From: an uncultured Collinsella sp. | Lineage (GTDB): Bacteria; Actinomycetota; Coriobacteriia; Coriobacteriales; Coriobacteriaceae | Assembly: GCA_902470345.1 (NCBI GenBank) | Contig: CABRGB010000002.1 | Span: 1-64,000 of the forward strand | Direction: 5' to 3' | Length of the DNA: 64,000 nt | Shown: in pieces, positions 39,209-48,408 of the stretch | Layout of the letters: each line of letters starts with the position of its first letter | Position numbering within the stretch: position 1 is the first letter of the stretch | Notes under the pieces: generated by a model | Told to the model about the DNA's origin: nothing | Database searches by the model: none | Seen by the model: only the letters and a program-made list of their open reading frames with translations | Program-made: the position numbers and the translations under genes

Positions 39209-40409
39209 CAACCGCATCCTCTACGTTGTCCAAGGCATTCCTGGCAGCAATGCACCCACCAAGCATGCCTTCGCCATCGCCGATCTTCTCTCCATGTGCG
39301 GCTACGAACCCCATTTCATGGTTGCAGGCATAGCTGACCCGAAGCTGCCTGCCCTCGTCGAGGAATTCGACTACCCAGTCGAGTTTCCCAAGGGTCTGAC
39401 CCTCAGCGGTCGCCAGCTGGCCGCGAAGTACGCCGAGCGTCTTGTATCGCGTGTGAGCATCCCCGCCTTCAACGAGGCCATGGCCCGCGTAAATCCCGCT
39501 GTCGTCATCTACTACGCAATCCAGAACCGCCTCGCCAAGGCCATTGAGCGTGTGTGCCGCAGCGCGGGCGTACCGGTCCTCGTCGACGAGACTGACTGGT
39601 TCGAGACTCACTTCGACGGCGACCTCGCCAAATGGATCGTAGCCAAGTCGCGGGAGAGACGCGTCACCGACGCCGACGAATCGGTCGATGGGGTGCTAGC
39701 TATATCTCCCTTCTTCAAGGAGCACTTCGAGGAACTCAAAAAGGCCCAGGGCGCCCCACGCGTTATGTTTCTCCCGCCGCTCAACCGCTCGGGCGACGCA
39801 CTAGACGAAGTTCCGCCACTCGAGTTCGCCAAGAGAAAGTCAACCCGCTTCTTTTACGCAGGGTCTCCCGCAGGCAAGGACTACATCGACTGCTTCGTTG
39901 AGGCCATGGCCTCCTGCGCAGGGTCCTTTGAGACTGAGCCCGAGCTCGACGTTGTGGGCGTGAGCCAGAGGGAGGGCGAGATCCTACTGCACGGCCGTGG
40001 AGCGGGCGCTGCAGTCAGGTTCCACGGCAGGCTCCCGCATGCTGCCGTCATTGAGATGCTCCGAAGGGCGGACTTCGGCATCTTGTTCCGGCAGCCCGCG
40101 CTCTACGCCCGCGCTGGCTTCTCCACCAAATTCGCGGAATGCATGTCCAACGGAGTGCCCATGCTTTGTAATGCCGTAGGCGGCGCCGATCTCGTGCTCT
40201 CGCCCGGCGTCGACGGCATCGTCGTTCCCGACCTCAAACTAGCCTCGATCGCCGAGGGCGTCAGGAGCGCCTGCTGCATGTCAGACGACGAATTGATCGA
40301 TATGAAGCGCGCCACGCTTGCTAAATCCAAGGAGCTCTTCCAGCCCGAAAATTACGTGGTGCAGATGACTGAGTTCTTGGGGTCTTTGCGGGGGGCGTGC
40401 AGCCGATGA
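39198..40409 (+). CDS. Glycosyltransferase, GT-B fold
   Basis: 403 residues, starting MSSSNRILYVVQGIPGSNAP. The TTG start has AAGGAG seven bases upstream and lies inside the wzx end. The donor-site half contains STRFFYAGSPAGKDYIDCFV, VRFHGRLPHAAVIEMLRRAD, ILFRQPALYARAGFSTKFAE and GVPMLCNAVGGADLV. It looks like a distant GT4 relative; donor and acceptor are unknown. It overlaps the following acyltransferase gene by four bases. Confidence 0.82.
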   Translation: MSSSNRILYVVQGIPGSNAPTKHAFAIADLLSMCGYEPHFMVAGIADPKLPALVEEFDYPVEFPKGLTLSGRQLAAKYAERLVSRVSIPAFNEAMARVNPAVVIYYAIQNRLAKAIERVCRSAGVPVLVDETDWFETHFDGDLAKWIVAKSRERRVTDADESVDGVLAISPFFKEHFEELKKAQGAPRVMFLPPLNRSGDALDEVPPLEFAKRKSTRFFYAGSPAGKDYIDCFVEAMASCAGSFETEPELDVVGVSQREGEILLHGRGAGAAVRFHGRLPHAAVIEMLRRADFGILFRQPALYARAGFSTKFAECMSNGVPMLCNAVGGADLVLSPGVDGIVVPDLKLASIAEGVRSACCMSDDELIDMKRATLAKSKELFQPENYVVQMTEFLGSLRGACSR

Positions 40410-41398
40410 CGGTACTCGAGTTCAGTATCCAGCGCCTCCGCGAGAGGCGGACTTTGGTTATGGGCATAGCGGCCCTCATGATCTATTTTGCCCACGTGTA
40501 CTCCTACGCCGACCTGGGCACCTTCTTTGCGTTTTTCACCTACGCAAACTGGGGCGTTGACGTCTTCCTGCTCGTGAGCGGCTTCGGCATATGCCACTCC
40601 ATGGCTAAGTGCCCCATCGCCCGCGAATTTTATTGGAAGAGGCTCGTCAAGGTGGGCGTTCCGTACCTCGTACTCGCCGTCCCGTTCTATTTTGCCTCTG
40701 ACATCCTCGTTGCCAAGCAGGGCGACTGGGGGTTGTTCGTGCTCGACGTCTCTACGCTGTCGTATTGGCTGTTCCACCGGGGGGCTTGGTATGTGGCCAT
40801 GCTCGTGCCGCTTTACCTCTTGGTCCCACTGGTGGATGGCTTCTGCCGCCGCCTTGGCGCGCCTGTCGTCTGCACCGTGGCGACCGTTCTGAGTGCCGCC
40901 GTCGCGCTATTCCTGAAGGCCGCCTTTACGGATGCCGGCCTCGCGCTCAACGTCGCGAATGTCTTCCAGCGGATCCCGTCCTTCTTCACGGGCTATTTAC
41001 TCGCCGACCGCTTGATATCCGGAAAGTCTCGGGGGGGGGTATCTGTCAAAGCCGCTGCACTTGGAAGCATTCTCGCATTGCTCGGCTGGTTCCTCTCTAG
41101 GAACACGGGGTGCACGTCCTTCATACCCGCCCTTGTTATTGCTTTCTGGGTTTCTGCTCCGCAAAGGCTTCCCTTTGAGCGCTTCCTCGAATTGCTCGGC
41201 AAGGCCAGTCTGGAGTCCTATCTGCTGAATATCTATGTCCTGGCTCTCATGCGTGACGCCTTTGGGTGGGCGGGAATTGTGGATTACCTCGTTGTTACCG
41301 TGATATCGATAGTCGGCGCGTTGCTTTTGCACCATACACTTAAGATGCCGCTCAAGCACCTAGTCGCAATGATCCCTGCGAGAAGAGCAGCTGTATAG
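40406..41398 (+). CDS. Acyltransferase-3 family membrane protein
   Basis: 330 residues with about ten membrane segments. The N-terminal region (MIYFAHVYSYADLGTFFAFF, NWGVDVFLLVSGFGICHSMA, FYWKRLVKVGVPYLVL) matches the acyltransferase-3 family that O-acetylates or otherwise acylates surface glycans across the membrane. The usual catalytic His is at IYFAHVYSY. ATG 40406 fits the upstream GGGGGG better than GTG 40397. Confidence 0.85.
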   Translation: MTVLEFSIQRLRERRTLVMGIAALMIYFAHVYSYADLGTFFAFFTYANWGVDVFLLVSGFGICHSMAKCPIAREFYWKRLVKVGVPYLVLAVPFYFASDILVAKQGDWGLFVLDVSTLSYWLFHRGAWYVAMLVPLYLLVPLVDGFCRRLGAPVVCTVATVLSAAVALFLKAAFTDAGLALNVANVFQRIPSFFTGYLLADRLISGKSRGGVSVKAAALGSILALLGWFLSRNTGCTSFIPALVIAFWVSAPQRLPFERFLELLGKASLESYLLNIYVLALMRDAFGWAGIVDYLVVTVISIVGALLLHHTLKMPLKHLVAMIPARRAAV

Positions 41399-41411
41399 AA
41401 AGTGATGTGAT

Positions 41412-41930
41412 ATGGGATTGCTATCCACGCTGAAATGGAAACTCACCCCCGCCGATAAGAAGCTCGCCATTCTCAAGAAGCGCGGCCTCACCATCGGGAA
41501 GGGGTGCGAGATTCTCAATGACTACGACTTCGGCTCCGAACCTTACCTCGTCACTATCGGGAACAATGTCCGCATCACCGCGGGCGTGAAGATAACCACC
41601 CACGACGGCGGCTGTTGGGTGCTGCGCAACAAGTACCCTGACCTTGCGGACTGCGACCGCTTCGGCCGCGTCACCATCGGCGACAACTGCCACATCGGTA
41701 TGAACGCCATGATCATGCCAGGGGTCACCATCGGCAGTGACTGTATCGTCGGGGCATGCGCGGTCGTCACACACGACGTGCCTGACGGTACGGTGGTCGC
41801 CGGTGTCCCTGCCCACCCCATCTGTAAGGTAGAGGAGTATCGCGACAAGCACGCAAATGAACTACTTATGACCAAGCATATGTCCTGCGACGAGAAACGT
41901 GCCTACGTCGAGACTCGCCTGCACAAATGA
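41412..41930 (+). CDS. Left-handed beta-helix acetyltransferase (serine acetyltransferase-like fold)
   Basis: 172 residues with hexapeptide repeats from about residue 20 to 145 (LVTIGNNVRITAGVKITTHD, RVTIGDNCHIGMNAMIMPGV, CIVGACAVVTHDVPDGTVVA). The catalytic His lies in ITTHDGG. It is a probable sugar O-acetyltransferase of the capsule. The C-terminal helix (VEEYRDKHANELLMTKHMSC) resembles maltose- and capsule-type family members. Confidence 0.85.
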   Translation: MGLLSTLKWKLTPADKKLAILKKRGLTIGKGCEILNDYDFGSEPYLVTIGNNVRITAGVKITTHDGGCWVLRNKYPDLADCDRFGRVTIGDNCHIGMNAMIMPGVTIGSDCIVGACAVVTHDVPDGTVVAGVPAHPICKVEEYRDKHANELLMTKHMSCDEKRAYVETRLHK

Positions 41931-42203
41931 TCGAACAACAAGAAGGAACACGCCAATACAAGCTGTAACCGAGAAATTAATGCACAAGGCGCACGTGCCG
42001 CTGCCCTCCCACGCCCTCATGTGCGACATCCTCGCGCCGGTGCCTGAATTCGAGGAGATGCAGACCACCATGCAGGCGAGCTGGCCCGACGTCCAGCTCG
42101 CCTTGCGAACGCGCAACTACAAACTCTGGAACCTGCCTGCTACTTCCTCTAGTGGGCGCAAGCGCTCTTCCCTATTTAACACATTGACAACGAAAGAGGA
42201 GAA
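41931..42203 (+). other. Possible gene remnant between acetyltransferase and epimerase genes
   Basis: An open frame from ATG 41982 (about 80 codons, starting MHKAHVPLPSHALMC) runs into the epimerase start with no recognised domain and no ribosome site. Its wobble positions are GC-rich, so it may be the tail of a deleted gene. The last 25 bases carry AAAGAGGAGAA, the ribosome site of the next gene. Confidence 0.3.
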
Positions 42204-43241
42204 ATGGCAAGAAAGGTATTGGTAACTGGAGCCGCCGGCTTCATCGGCGCGTTCCTCGTCAAGAAGCTGCTCGAGGAGACCGATGATGCCATCGTCGGCC
42301 TCGACAACCTCAACAGCTACTACGACCCTGGCATCAAGCATGCGCGTCTGCGCATGCTTGCAAAGGCTGATACCGAAGGCCGCTTCACCTTCGTTCGCGG
42401 CGACCTGTGCGATTCCGCCCTCATCGAGCGGCTGTTCGCCGAGAACGGTTTCGACGTCGTTGTGAACCTCGCCGCCCAGGCGGGCGTCCGCTACTCCATC
42501 GAGAACCCGCGCGCCTACCTCGAGAGCAACCTCGTCGGATTCTTCAATGTGCTCGAGGCCTGCCGCCACCACCCGGTCAGGCACCTCGTCTACGCGAGCT
42601 CCAGCTCGGTCTACGGCGGCAACAAGAAGGTTCCGTTTTCCGAGGAGGACCGCGTCGACTCGCCGGTGTCGCTCTACGCCGCCACCAAGAAGTCCAACGA
42701 GCTCATGGCCGCCGCCTACTCAAAACTGTACTCCATCCCGGCTACCGGGCTGCGCTTCTTTACGGTGTACGGACCGATGGGCAGGCCCGACATGGCCTAC
42801 TTCGGATTCACCGAGAAGCTGCGCCGCGGGGACACCATCAAGATCTTCAACATGGGCGACTGCCGCCGCGACTTCACCTACGTCGACGACATCGTCGAGG
42901 GCGTCAGGCGCGTCATGGACGCCGCCCCCGAGGTGGAGATGGGCGAGGACGGCCTGCCACTCGCCGCTCACCGCGTCTACAACATCGGCAACTCGCACCC
43001 CGAGAACCTGCTCGACTTCGTCGACACGCTTCAGCGCGTGCTGGTGGAGGAGGGCGTGCTCCCGGCCGACTACGACTTCGAGGCCCACAAGCAGCTCGTG
43101 CCCATGCAGCCCGGCGACGTTCCCGTCACCTACGCCGACACCACGGCGCTCCAGCGCGACCTGGGCTACAAGCCCGCGACGCCACTCGAGGAGGGCCTGA
43201 GGGCCTTCGCCAAATGGTATAAGCGCTACTACAACATTTAG
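42204..43241 (+). CDS. UDP-glucuronate 4-epimerase (NAD-dependent epimerase family)
   Basis: 345-residue extended short-chain dehydrogenase: KVLVTGAAGFIGAFLVKKLL, YASSSSVYGGNKKVPFSEED and active-site YAATKKSNELMAAAYS, then LRFFTVYGPMGRPDMAYFGF. The GPMGRPDMA stretch is characteristic of the LspL/CapI/GAE enzymes converting UDP-GlcA to UDP-GalA. With ugd next, the pair would supply uronic acids to the capsule. Strong ribosome site and very GC-rich wobble positions, unlike the transferases before it. Confidence 0.88.
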   Translation: MARKVLVTGAAGFIGAFLVKKLLEETDDAIVGLDNLNSYYDPGIKHARLRMLAKADTEGRFTFVRGDLCDSALIERLFAENGFDVVVNLAAQAGVRYSIENPRAYLESNLVGFFNVLEACRHHPVRHLVYASSSSVYGGNKKVPFSEEDRVDSPVSLYAATKKSNELMAAAYSKLYSIPATGLRFFTVYGPMGRPDMAYFGFTEKLRRGDTIKIFNMGDCRRDFTYVDDIVEGVRRVMDAAPEVEMGEDGLPLAAHRVYNIGNSHPENLLDFVDTLQRVLVEEGVLPADYDFEAHKQLVPMQPGDVPVTYADTTALQRDLGYKPATPLEEGLRAFAKWYKRYYNI

Positions 43242-43247
43242 GAATTC

Positions 43248-43273
43248 ATGGCCCTGTAACAGGGGCCATTTTT
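43248..43273 (+). terminator. Terminator-like hairpin between epimerase and ugd
   Basis: ATGGCCCTG pairs with AGGGGCCAT around a short loop and is followed by TTTTT. Such internal terminators are what a LoaP-modified polymerase would read through. Confidence 0.65.
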
Positions 43274-43310
43274 AATGCGGATTATTGTTCTTTGACAATT
43301 GGAGAATGAC

Positions 43311-44570
43311 ATGAAGATCGCTGTCGCCGGTACCGGCTACGTCGGCCTGTCCCTCGCCGTCCTGCTCTCGCAGCACAACGAGGTCCACGCGCTTGACATC
43401 GTGCCCGAGAAGGTCGAGAAGATCAACAGCTACGTATCGCCCATCCAGGACGACGAGATCGAGCGCTTCCTGGCGGAGGCCGAGGCGGGGGAGCGCGAGC
43501 TCGACCTGCACGCCACTGTAGATGTGGCCGAGGCATATACTGGCGCCGACTACGCCGTGATCGCCACGCCCACCAACTACGACTCGGACAGGAACTTCTT
43601 CGACACGAGCTCCGTCGAGGCCGCCATCGCCGCCGTGCGCTCGGTGAACCAGGACGCCTGGATCGTCATCAAGTCGACCATCCCCGTCGGCTACACCGCG
43701 GGCCTGCGCGAGAGGCTGGGCGACGAGAAGATCTTCTTCAGCCCCGAGTTCCTGCGCGAGAGCAAGGCGCTCTACGACAACCTGCACCCCAGCCGCATCG
43801 TGGTGGGCGCGCCGAAGGAGGACGCCGATGCCGTCGCGGCCGCAGAGCGCTTCGCGCGTCTGCTCGCGCAGGGCGCCGACCCCGCCGAGCTCGAGCGCGT
43901 GAACGCCGACGGCACCGTGGGCATCCCCGAGCTCGTCCTGGGCACCACCGAGGCCGAGGCCGTTAAGCTCTTCGCCAACACTTACCTGGCGCTGCGCGTC
44001 GCCTACTTCAACGAGCTCGACACCTACTGCGAGGTCCGCGGCCTCAACACCCGCGACGTCATCGAAGGCGTGTGCCTGGAGCCTCGCATCGGCAGCCACT
44101 ACAACAACCCGAGTTTCGGATACGGCGGCTACTGCCTGCCCAAGGACACCAAGCAGCTGCTGGCAAATTATAAAGACGTGCCGCAGAACCTGATCGAGGC
44201 CATCGTGGAGGCCAACCGCACCCGCAAGGACTTCGTTGCCGACGAGGTGCTGCAGATGGTGTGGGACCGCGTCTACGCCGGCAAGGAGAAGCCGGTCGTG
44301 GGCGTCTACCGCCTGACGATGAAGTCGAACTCTGACAACTTCCGCGCGAGCTCCATCCAGGGCGTCATGAAGCGCGTGAAGGCCAAGGGCGTGCCCGTGG
44401 TGGTCTACGAGCCCACGCTGGACGCGCCGGAGTTCTTCGGCTCCGAGGTTACCCACGACCTGGAGGCCTTCAAGGCCGGCTGCGACGTGATCGTCGCCAA
44501 TCGCTGGAGCGACGAGCTCGCGGACGTGGCGGACAAGGTGTACACCAGGGATCTCTTCAAGCGCGACTAG
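43311..44570 (+). CDS. ugd: UDP-glucose 6-dehydrogenase
   Basis: The 419-residue enzyme oxidises UDP-glucose to UDP-glucuronate with NAD. The NAD loop is [20 protein letters not shown], the catalytic Cys lies in [20 protein letters not shown] near residue 270, and the C-terminal UDP-binding domain ends [23 protein letters not shown] 43311 has GGAGAATGAC directly upstream; an in-frame earlier start lacks a site. It is the last gene of the capsule operon, closed by a strong terminator. Its last 225 bases are duplicated 10.5 kb away. Confidence 0.96.
   Translation: MKIAVAGTGYVGLSLAVLLSQHNEVHALDIVPEKVEKINSYVSPIQDDEIERFLAEAEAGERELDLHATVDVAEAYTGADYAVIATPTNYDSDRNFFDTSSVEAAIAAVRSVNQDAWIVIKSTIPVGYTAGLRERLGDEKIFFSPEFLRESKALYDNLHPSRIVVGAPKEDADAVAAAERFARLLAQGADPAELERVNADGTVGIPELVLGTTEAEAVKLFANTYLALRVAYFNELDTYCEVRGLNTRDVIEGVCLEPRIGSHYNNPSFGYGGYCLPKDTKQLLANYKDVPQNLIEAIVEANRTRKDFVADEVLQMVWDRVYAGKEKPVVGVYRLTMKSNSDNFRASSIQGVMKRVKAKGVPVVVYEPTLDAPEFFGSEVTHDLEAFKAGCDVIVANRWSDELADVADKVYTRDLFKRD
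44346..44570 (+). repeat. 225-bp direct repeat, copy A (3' end of ugd)
   Basis: Matches 54865-55089 with nine differences by eye and no gaps (about 96%). Most differences fall in the last 60 bases. The two copies bracket the accessory segment. Confidence 0.9.
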
Positions 44571-44592
44571 CGAGCTTTCTCGGAGCGATAAG

Positions 44593-44635
44593 AGGCCCCC
44601 AGCCACCACGCGGTGGCTGGGGGCCTTTCTTGTTT
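44593..44635 (+). terminator. Terminator of the capsule operon
   Basis: Strong GC-rich stem AGGCCCCCAGCCAC with GTGGCTGGGGGCCT, followed by TTCTTGTTT. The next 250 bases (44641-44892) are A+T-richer and hold no supported gene. Confidence 0.9.
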
Positions 44636-44892
44636 AGGGCAAGCCATGGAGGCGTTGTGCATATCATTCGTTCGTCGCGACGCCACTTTCCATGACAGCG
44701 GGTGCCTTACCGGTCGTTGGCGCAATAGTATTTATCAAAATGTATATGTCAATGATTATTTTGGCATGTTATGCTCGCGGAATATGGCCGTCTGGGCATC
44801 GAAAGCTGACACTCGGAACGGGAGGGCAGCGCTATCATAGCCGGGCATCAAAACCCCAATTCAATCTCCGTCGTCCGTAGGGAGGCCGCGCC

Positions 44893-45457
44893 ATGCTTGC
44901 CATCGCCGAGCTCCTCACCAAGGCCCTCGAGACCCTCTTCAGGCGCAAGACGGTCAATGTGGCCGCGTTCGCCAACAGCGACGGGCCCGTTAGCGACATC
45001 CCCCTGGGCTACTTCTCCAGCGACCGCATCAAGAAGCACCCCGAGAAGCCGATCAACAGAATTGCGACTGAGCGCTTCGTGATTATGGCGAGGGCCGCGC
45101 TTTCGGGGGACTCCTACTACGACGTGCTGACCGTCTCCTCGCGCGCGCCGCATCCTCGTGAAAAGCTTCGACGCTGTGACGCGCGACTTCGTGATCGTGG
45201 GGGCCAATGCCGGCGAATACGGGTTCATAGCGGGAGCCCAGGTCGCGTTCCTGCAACGCGTCATGGGTCTGGTCGTCGGCAAGGAGGCCGTTGATAAGGA
45301 CGAGGTGGCGCGTGCCCTTGCCAACGAAGCACGGGCCGCGCTCGCGGCCCAACCCTCGACGGGCAAGCACCTGCGTGTGGCGGCTCCGGGCGGCAGGCGC
45401 TGTGGCCAAATTAAAGGGTCTTCGAGAACAACACAGCTTCGCGCGGACGCGCCGTAA
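44893..45457 (+). pseudogene. Broken gene of unknown function
   Basis: The first frame (ATG 44893, start MLAIAELLTKALETLFRRKT) gives about 85 protein-like residues up to about 45150. The sense then continues in another frame (RILVKSFDAVTRDFVIVGAN to AALAAQPSTGKHLRVAAPGG). One frameshift near 45150 would join them to a product of about 175 residues. A good ribosome site (AGGGAGG) precedes the ATG. No domain was recognised. It begins just beyond the capsule operon terminator and opens the accessory segment. Confidence 0.5.
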
Positions 45458-45563
45458 ACGCTGTCGCCCCCACACGGGGCCACTTCATGAAGCCCGCCGT
45501 CAAACAATGGAGCATCCGAAAAATTCTCGGGCGCTCCAAAACCAAGTCCATCTTTATTTGCTG

Positions 45564-46178
45564 CTACCGCTTCTTGAGCAGCACCCAATCGAGGTCGGGC
45601 TCGAACACGCGCGGCTTCCAATCCCCGGCGATTTCGTCGATGTGCAGTGATATGCGCCTGTCACGCTCGTCAAAGTAATCGAGTCTGAGCTCGTCGAAAT
45701 CGGGCACGTTTTCATGCTTTAGGCAGAAAAGGCACTTCTTGTTCACGATGCTGTTGGGAGGCAGCGTGAAAGAATACGAGTTATGGGCATCCTCCTCGCC
45801 ATACTCTGAAGTTGTCACTTCAGTAACCTTTTCCCCCGCAGCTCGCTTTTTCTCTGTGTATTCGATTTGCACAGTTTTAGCGACTTCCTTGCCGTTCCTG
45901 TAGGGAACAACATCGACGTTTCGGACCACCCGCGAACGTCCCGTCGTGTTCTGGAACTCGAGCTTGAGCGGCACAACAAGCAAAGATTGCCCGCCGTCCT
46001 CGTGAAATCCCCATCTCTTCTTATTGTCAACGACCGTGCGTTTAGCGTAAATTCTAAGCTTTCCCTTGCGATCAAGCCACCTTGTAATGAGCATAATTAC
46101 AAAGCTGCTAAAGAAGCCTATGAACCCGCCAATGAGAGTATCGGCACTGCCGGCTAAGAGGAATGCGAGATGTTGCAC
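45564..46178 (-). CDS. Hypothetical protein with one N-terminal membrane helix
   Basis: 204 residues. Residues about 12-32 (TLIGGFIGFFSSFVIMLITR) form one membrane segment, followed by a soluble beta-rich domain with LLVVPLKLEFQNTTGRSRVV and ending WVLLKKR. It is not recognised. Composition is clearly more A+T-rich than the capsule genes, suggesting transfer. It points left, opposite to the capsule operon, inside the segment bracketed by the ugd repeats. Confidence 0.65.
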   Translation of the reverse strand: MQHLAFLLAGSADTLIGGFIGFFSSFVIMLITRWLDRKGKLRIYAKRTVVDNKKRWGFHEDGGQSLLVVPLKLEFQNTTGRSRVVRNVDVVPYRNGKEVAKTVQIEYTEKKRAAGEKVTEVTTSEYGEEDAHNSYSFTLPPNSIVNKKCLFCLKHENVPDFDELRLDYFDERDRRISLHIDEIAGDWKPRVFEPDLDWVLLKKR

Positions 46179-46191
46179 AAGGCCTTCCCTT

Positions 46192-46308
46192 CTAGTCTCT
46201 TAAACAAATTGCGAGTCTACACCTTGTCCGCAACGTCCGCGAGCTCGTTGCCCAACGTTTGGTGACAATCACGTGGCACCCCTCTTGAACGCCTCAAGGT
46301 CGTGTGTG
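46192..46308 (-). pseudogene. Decayed fragment of the ugd 3' end
   Basis: On the minus strand this reads THDLEAFK..., ELADVADKV and LFKRD-stop when small frameshifts are allowed, matching the last about 40 residues of UDP-glucose dehydrogenase. Conserved bases include GAGCTCGCGGACGT and GCGGACAAGGTGTA. It is a third, inverted and older copy of the sequence at 44346-44570. Confidence 0.75.
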
Positions 46309-46493
46309 TCTCCTACAGGTGGAACTGCTGCTCGGTGAGCCACCTGCTCGTCGGAAGGGAGGTCAACATCAGGGTGACCGAGTCGACGGTCGAGGTGTTC
46401 CTGGCTGGAGAGCGAGTGGCGCACCCGCCCATGCCCTCCGGGCCGCGCAACCGCCACTCCACCAGGGAGTCCGACGTGTCACTTACAGGGTAG
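46302..46493 (+). pseudogene. Fragment of an IS21-family IstA transposase
   Basis: About 60 residues (SYRWNCCSVSHLLVGREVNI, TVEVFLAGERVAHPPMPSGP) match the C-terminal domain of IstA, which normally has YYSVPHxLVGRxV and GERVA. No start, no integrase core and no IstB remain. It abuts the decayed ugd fragment, so an old insertion near a ugd tail is implied. Confidence 0.6.
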
Positions 46494-46510
46494 CGCCCCG
46501 AATGACGCTC

Positions 46511-47676
46511 CTATGGGCTGCCAAGTCCTTTACTGGCCGACATTTTGGCATTCAGGTAGCGGTCGTATTCGCGTCTGATTTCCTCGTGGGGGCATACGTC
46601 TCTTTCTATTTCGCTGAGTCTTACATTCGGCACGTTAAGCTCTCGGGCAATCTGCTGCTGGGTCAGGCTGAGCGATTTTCTCATCGCCGCAAGTTCCTCG
46701 CCCCGGGAGTACTTCAGCCTCATGGGGTGCCGCAACGTCGAGTAAACCTCCCTGGCTATGAATCTCTTTAGGCAGCGCATGGCCTCTCGCTTCGTCTTGC
46801 CGTCGGACTTGCGCTTTGCCATGTAGGCGAGCGTTCTCTCGTCCCCGCTCATCCTGCTTACGGCAATCATGTGGAGAGCTTTATTGGCCTGCCTGTTCCC
46901 GCCGCGGTTGAGCCTGTGCCTGTCGGTCTTTCCGCTGGAGGCGGGAATGGGGGACACGCCGCAGATCGAAGCGAAACTTGCCTCGCTCGGGATGCGCTCC
47001 GGGTTGTCGCCCGCGGCGATCGCGAGTTCCGCGGCGTTGACGGTGCCGCACCCCTTCACCTGCAGGAGGGCTGGCGCATTGGCCTCGATGAGCCGATGCA
47101 TGGCGCCCTCCAATTGGCCTGCTTTCTCATCGAGCTCCAGCCAGGTCCTGGCGAGCGCCCTCAGGGACGCAAGCAGCGGCCCGGCGACGTCGTCTTCTGC
47201 ATTCGGGCGGCAAGACCCCAGTTTCCTGTACAGGCTCGCTCCCTTGAGCGGCCGGTATTTGGTCCTGACCCGCTCCGGGGCCGACACCAAGAGGGGGCCT
47301 ATGGCGTTGGATACGCTGGTCATGGTGTTGACGTGTATGGATCTCGCCACCGTAAGGGCGCGCAGGCCCTCGACCCACTCGTTGTGGGACTTCGGCACTA
47401 TGCCCTTTCCGGCAGCCACCGCGCGGGCGGCGTGCTCGGCGTCGATGCCATCGGTTTTGCCCTCTCCGACTCGCCTCTTTTCCCTCTTGGGGCGAAGTAC
47501 TTCGAAGACGTCATAGCCGCGTTCCATGAGGTAGGAGCATAGACCGGCGCCATACGACGTCGTCCCCTCCATGCCTACCGCCACGCAGCCCGACGGGTCG
47601 CCGATTTCCTCCGCAAGTTGTTTGTAGCCCCATGTGGGTAAATTCAGTCGGCACTGACAATGCTGTTGTCAGCCAT
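46511..47676 (-). pseudogene. IS110-family transposase with internal deletion and C-terminal HTH
   Basis: From ATG 47676 the frame reads MADNSIVSAD and then stops. The rest resumes in another frame with PTWGYKQLAEEIGDPSGCVA and is open from the ATG at 47584. The first catalytic Asp region is therefore separated from the Glu (AVGMEGTTSYGAG) and Asp pair (GKTDGIDAEHAAR) by a deletion and frameshift. The transposase_20 domain is intact (GVSPIPASSGKTDRHRLNRG with the nearby catalytic Ser region). After it comes an unusual XRE-like helix-turn-helix, EELAAMRKSLSLTQQQIARE to about the end. It is probably inactive. Confidence 0.85.
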
Positions 47677-47688
47677 GTTGAATCCTCC

Positions 47689-48261
47689 CTATTCCACGAG
47701 TAAGGCGACCTCGCGCTGGTGCTTGTTGAGCCGCTTCTCGTCGGTTGCCACCCCCGCGTTGGAAAGCCCGGTCGTGCCGCCCTGGACACCGCCAGCCTTG
47801 CCGCCATAGAACAGCCAAGGCTTCACCTCCTTGAACACAGAGGCGTCGCCGTCGTGGCCGTCCGGCAGCGCCTTGGCCGCCTTCACATTGCGTACGGCCT
47901 GCCAGCCGCAGCTCCTACTCTGCGCGCTCGTCTGCCGCCCGGGCCTTCACCTGCTCGATCACGCCGCGTAGGGCATCGGCTGCCTCTGCGGTCTTGGCGG
48001 CCTCGGCCACCTGGCCCTCAAGCTCCTTGATACGTACCTCTTGCTTGGCGAGAAGGACCTTGAACTCGTCGGGGCCATCGTCGGTGGCGGCAACTTCTTC
48101 TTCCGCATGCTGCACTTGTTCGTCTGTTTACCCTTGCGGGTGCTGCTGCGTCTCCGTCGCCTGCCCACATCGGTGTCCTCCTTCATGGGAACCACTTTCG
48201 TGAACCACGCAGGCAGGAGCCCGCCCGAATGCATGTTAGGAGCAGGGTATTTCTCTGTCAC
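47689..48261 (-). pseudogene. Broken phage-scaffold-like gene
   Basis: Three consecutive pieces on the minus strand in different frames: MTEKYPAPNMHSGGLLPAWF (from 48261), then a coiled coil VRIKELEGQVAEAAKTAEAA ending ADERAE-stop (to 47915), then KALPDGHDGDASVFKEVKPW to LNKHQREVALLVE (to 47689). The arrangement of N-terminal tag, coiled coil and Gly-rich tail resembles phage capsid scaffold-type proteins, but no family was firmly recognised. It lies just outside the IS110 remnant. Confidence 0.35.
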
Positions 48262-48342
48262 AAGAGCGTAGTCAGCTCGAACTAAATCACATTTAGTATT
48301 GTGCCACTTTCGAAGAGCTCAAAGCTTTAGCACAATCTATAA

Positions 48343-48367
48343 GGTAGCAGCTGTAAATCTGCTATCC
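48343..48367 (+). promoter_or_regulatory. Operator-like palindrome before the AAA ATPase gene
   Basis: GGTAGCAG (48343-48350) faces CTGCTATC (48359-48366) with one mismatch. A TATAAG box overlaps its left edge (48338-48343). The ATPase carries a C-terminal helix-turn-helix and may bind here. Confidence 0.4.
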
Positions 48368-48408
48368 TAAGCATGTTCCAAATTTCCGCAATAGAGAGGA
48401 AATGGTAT

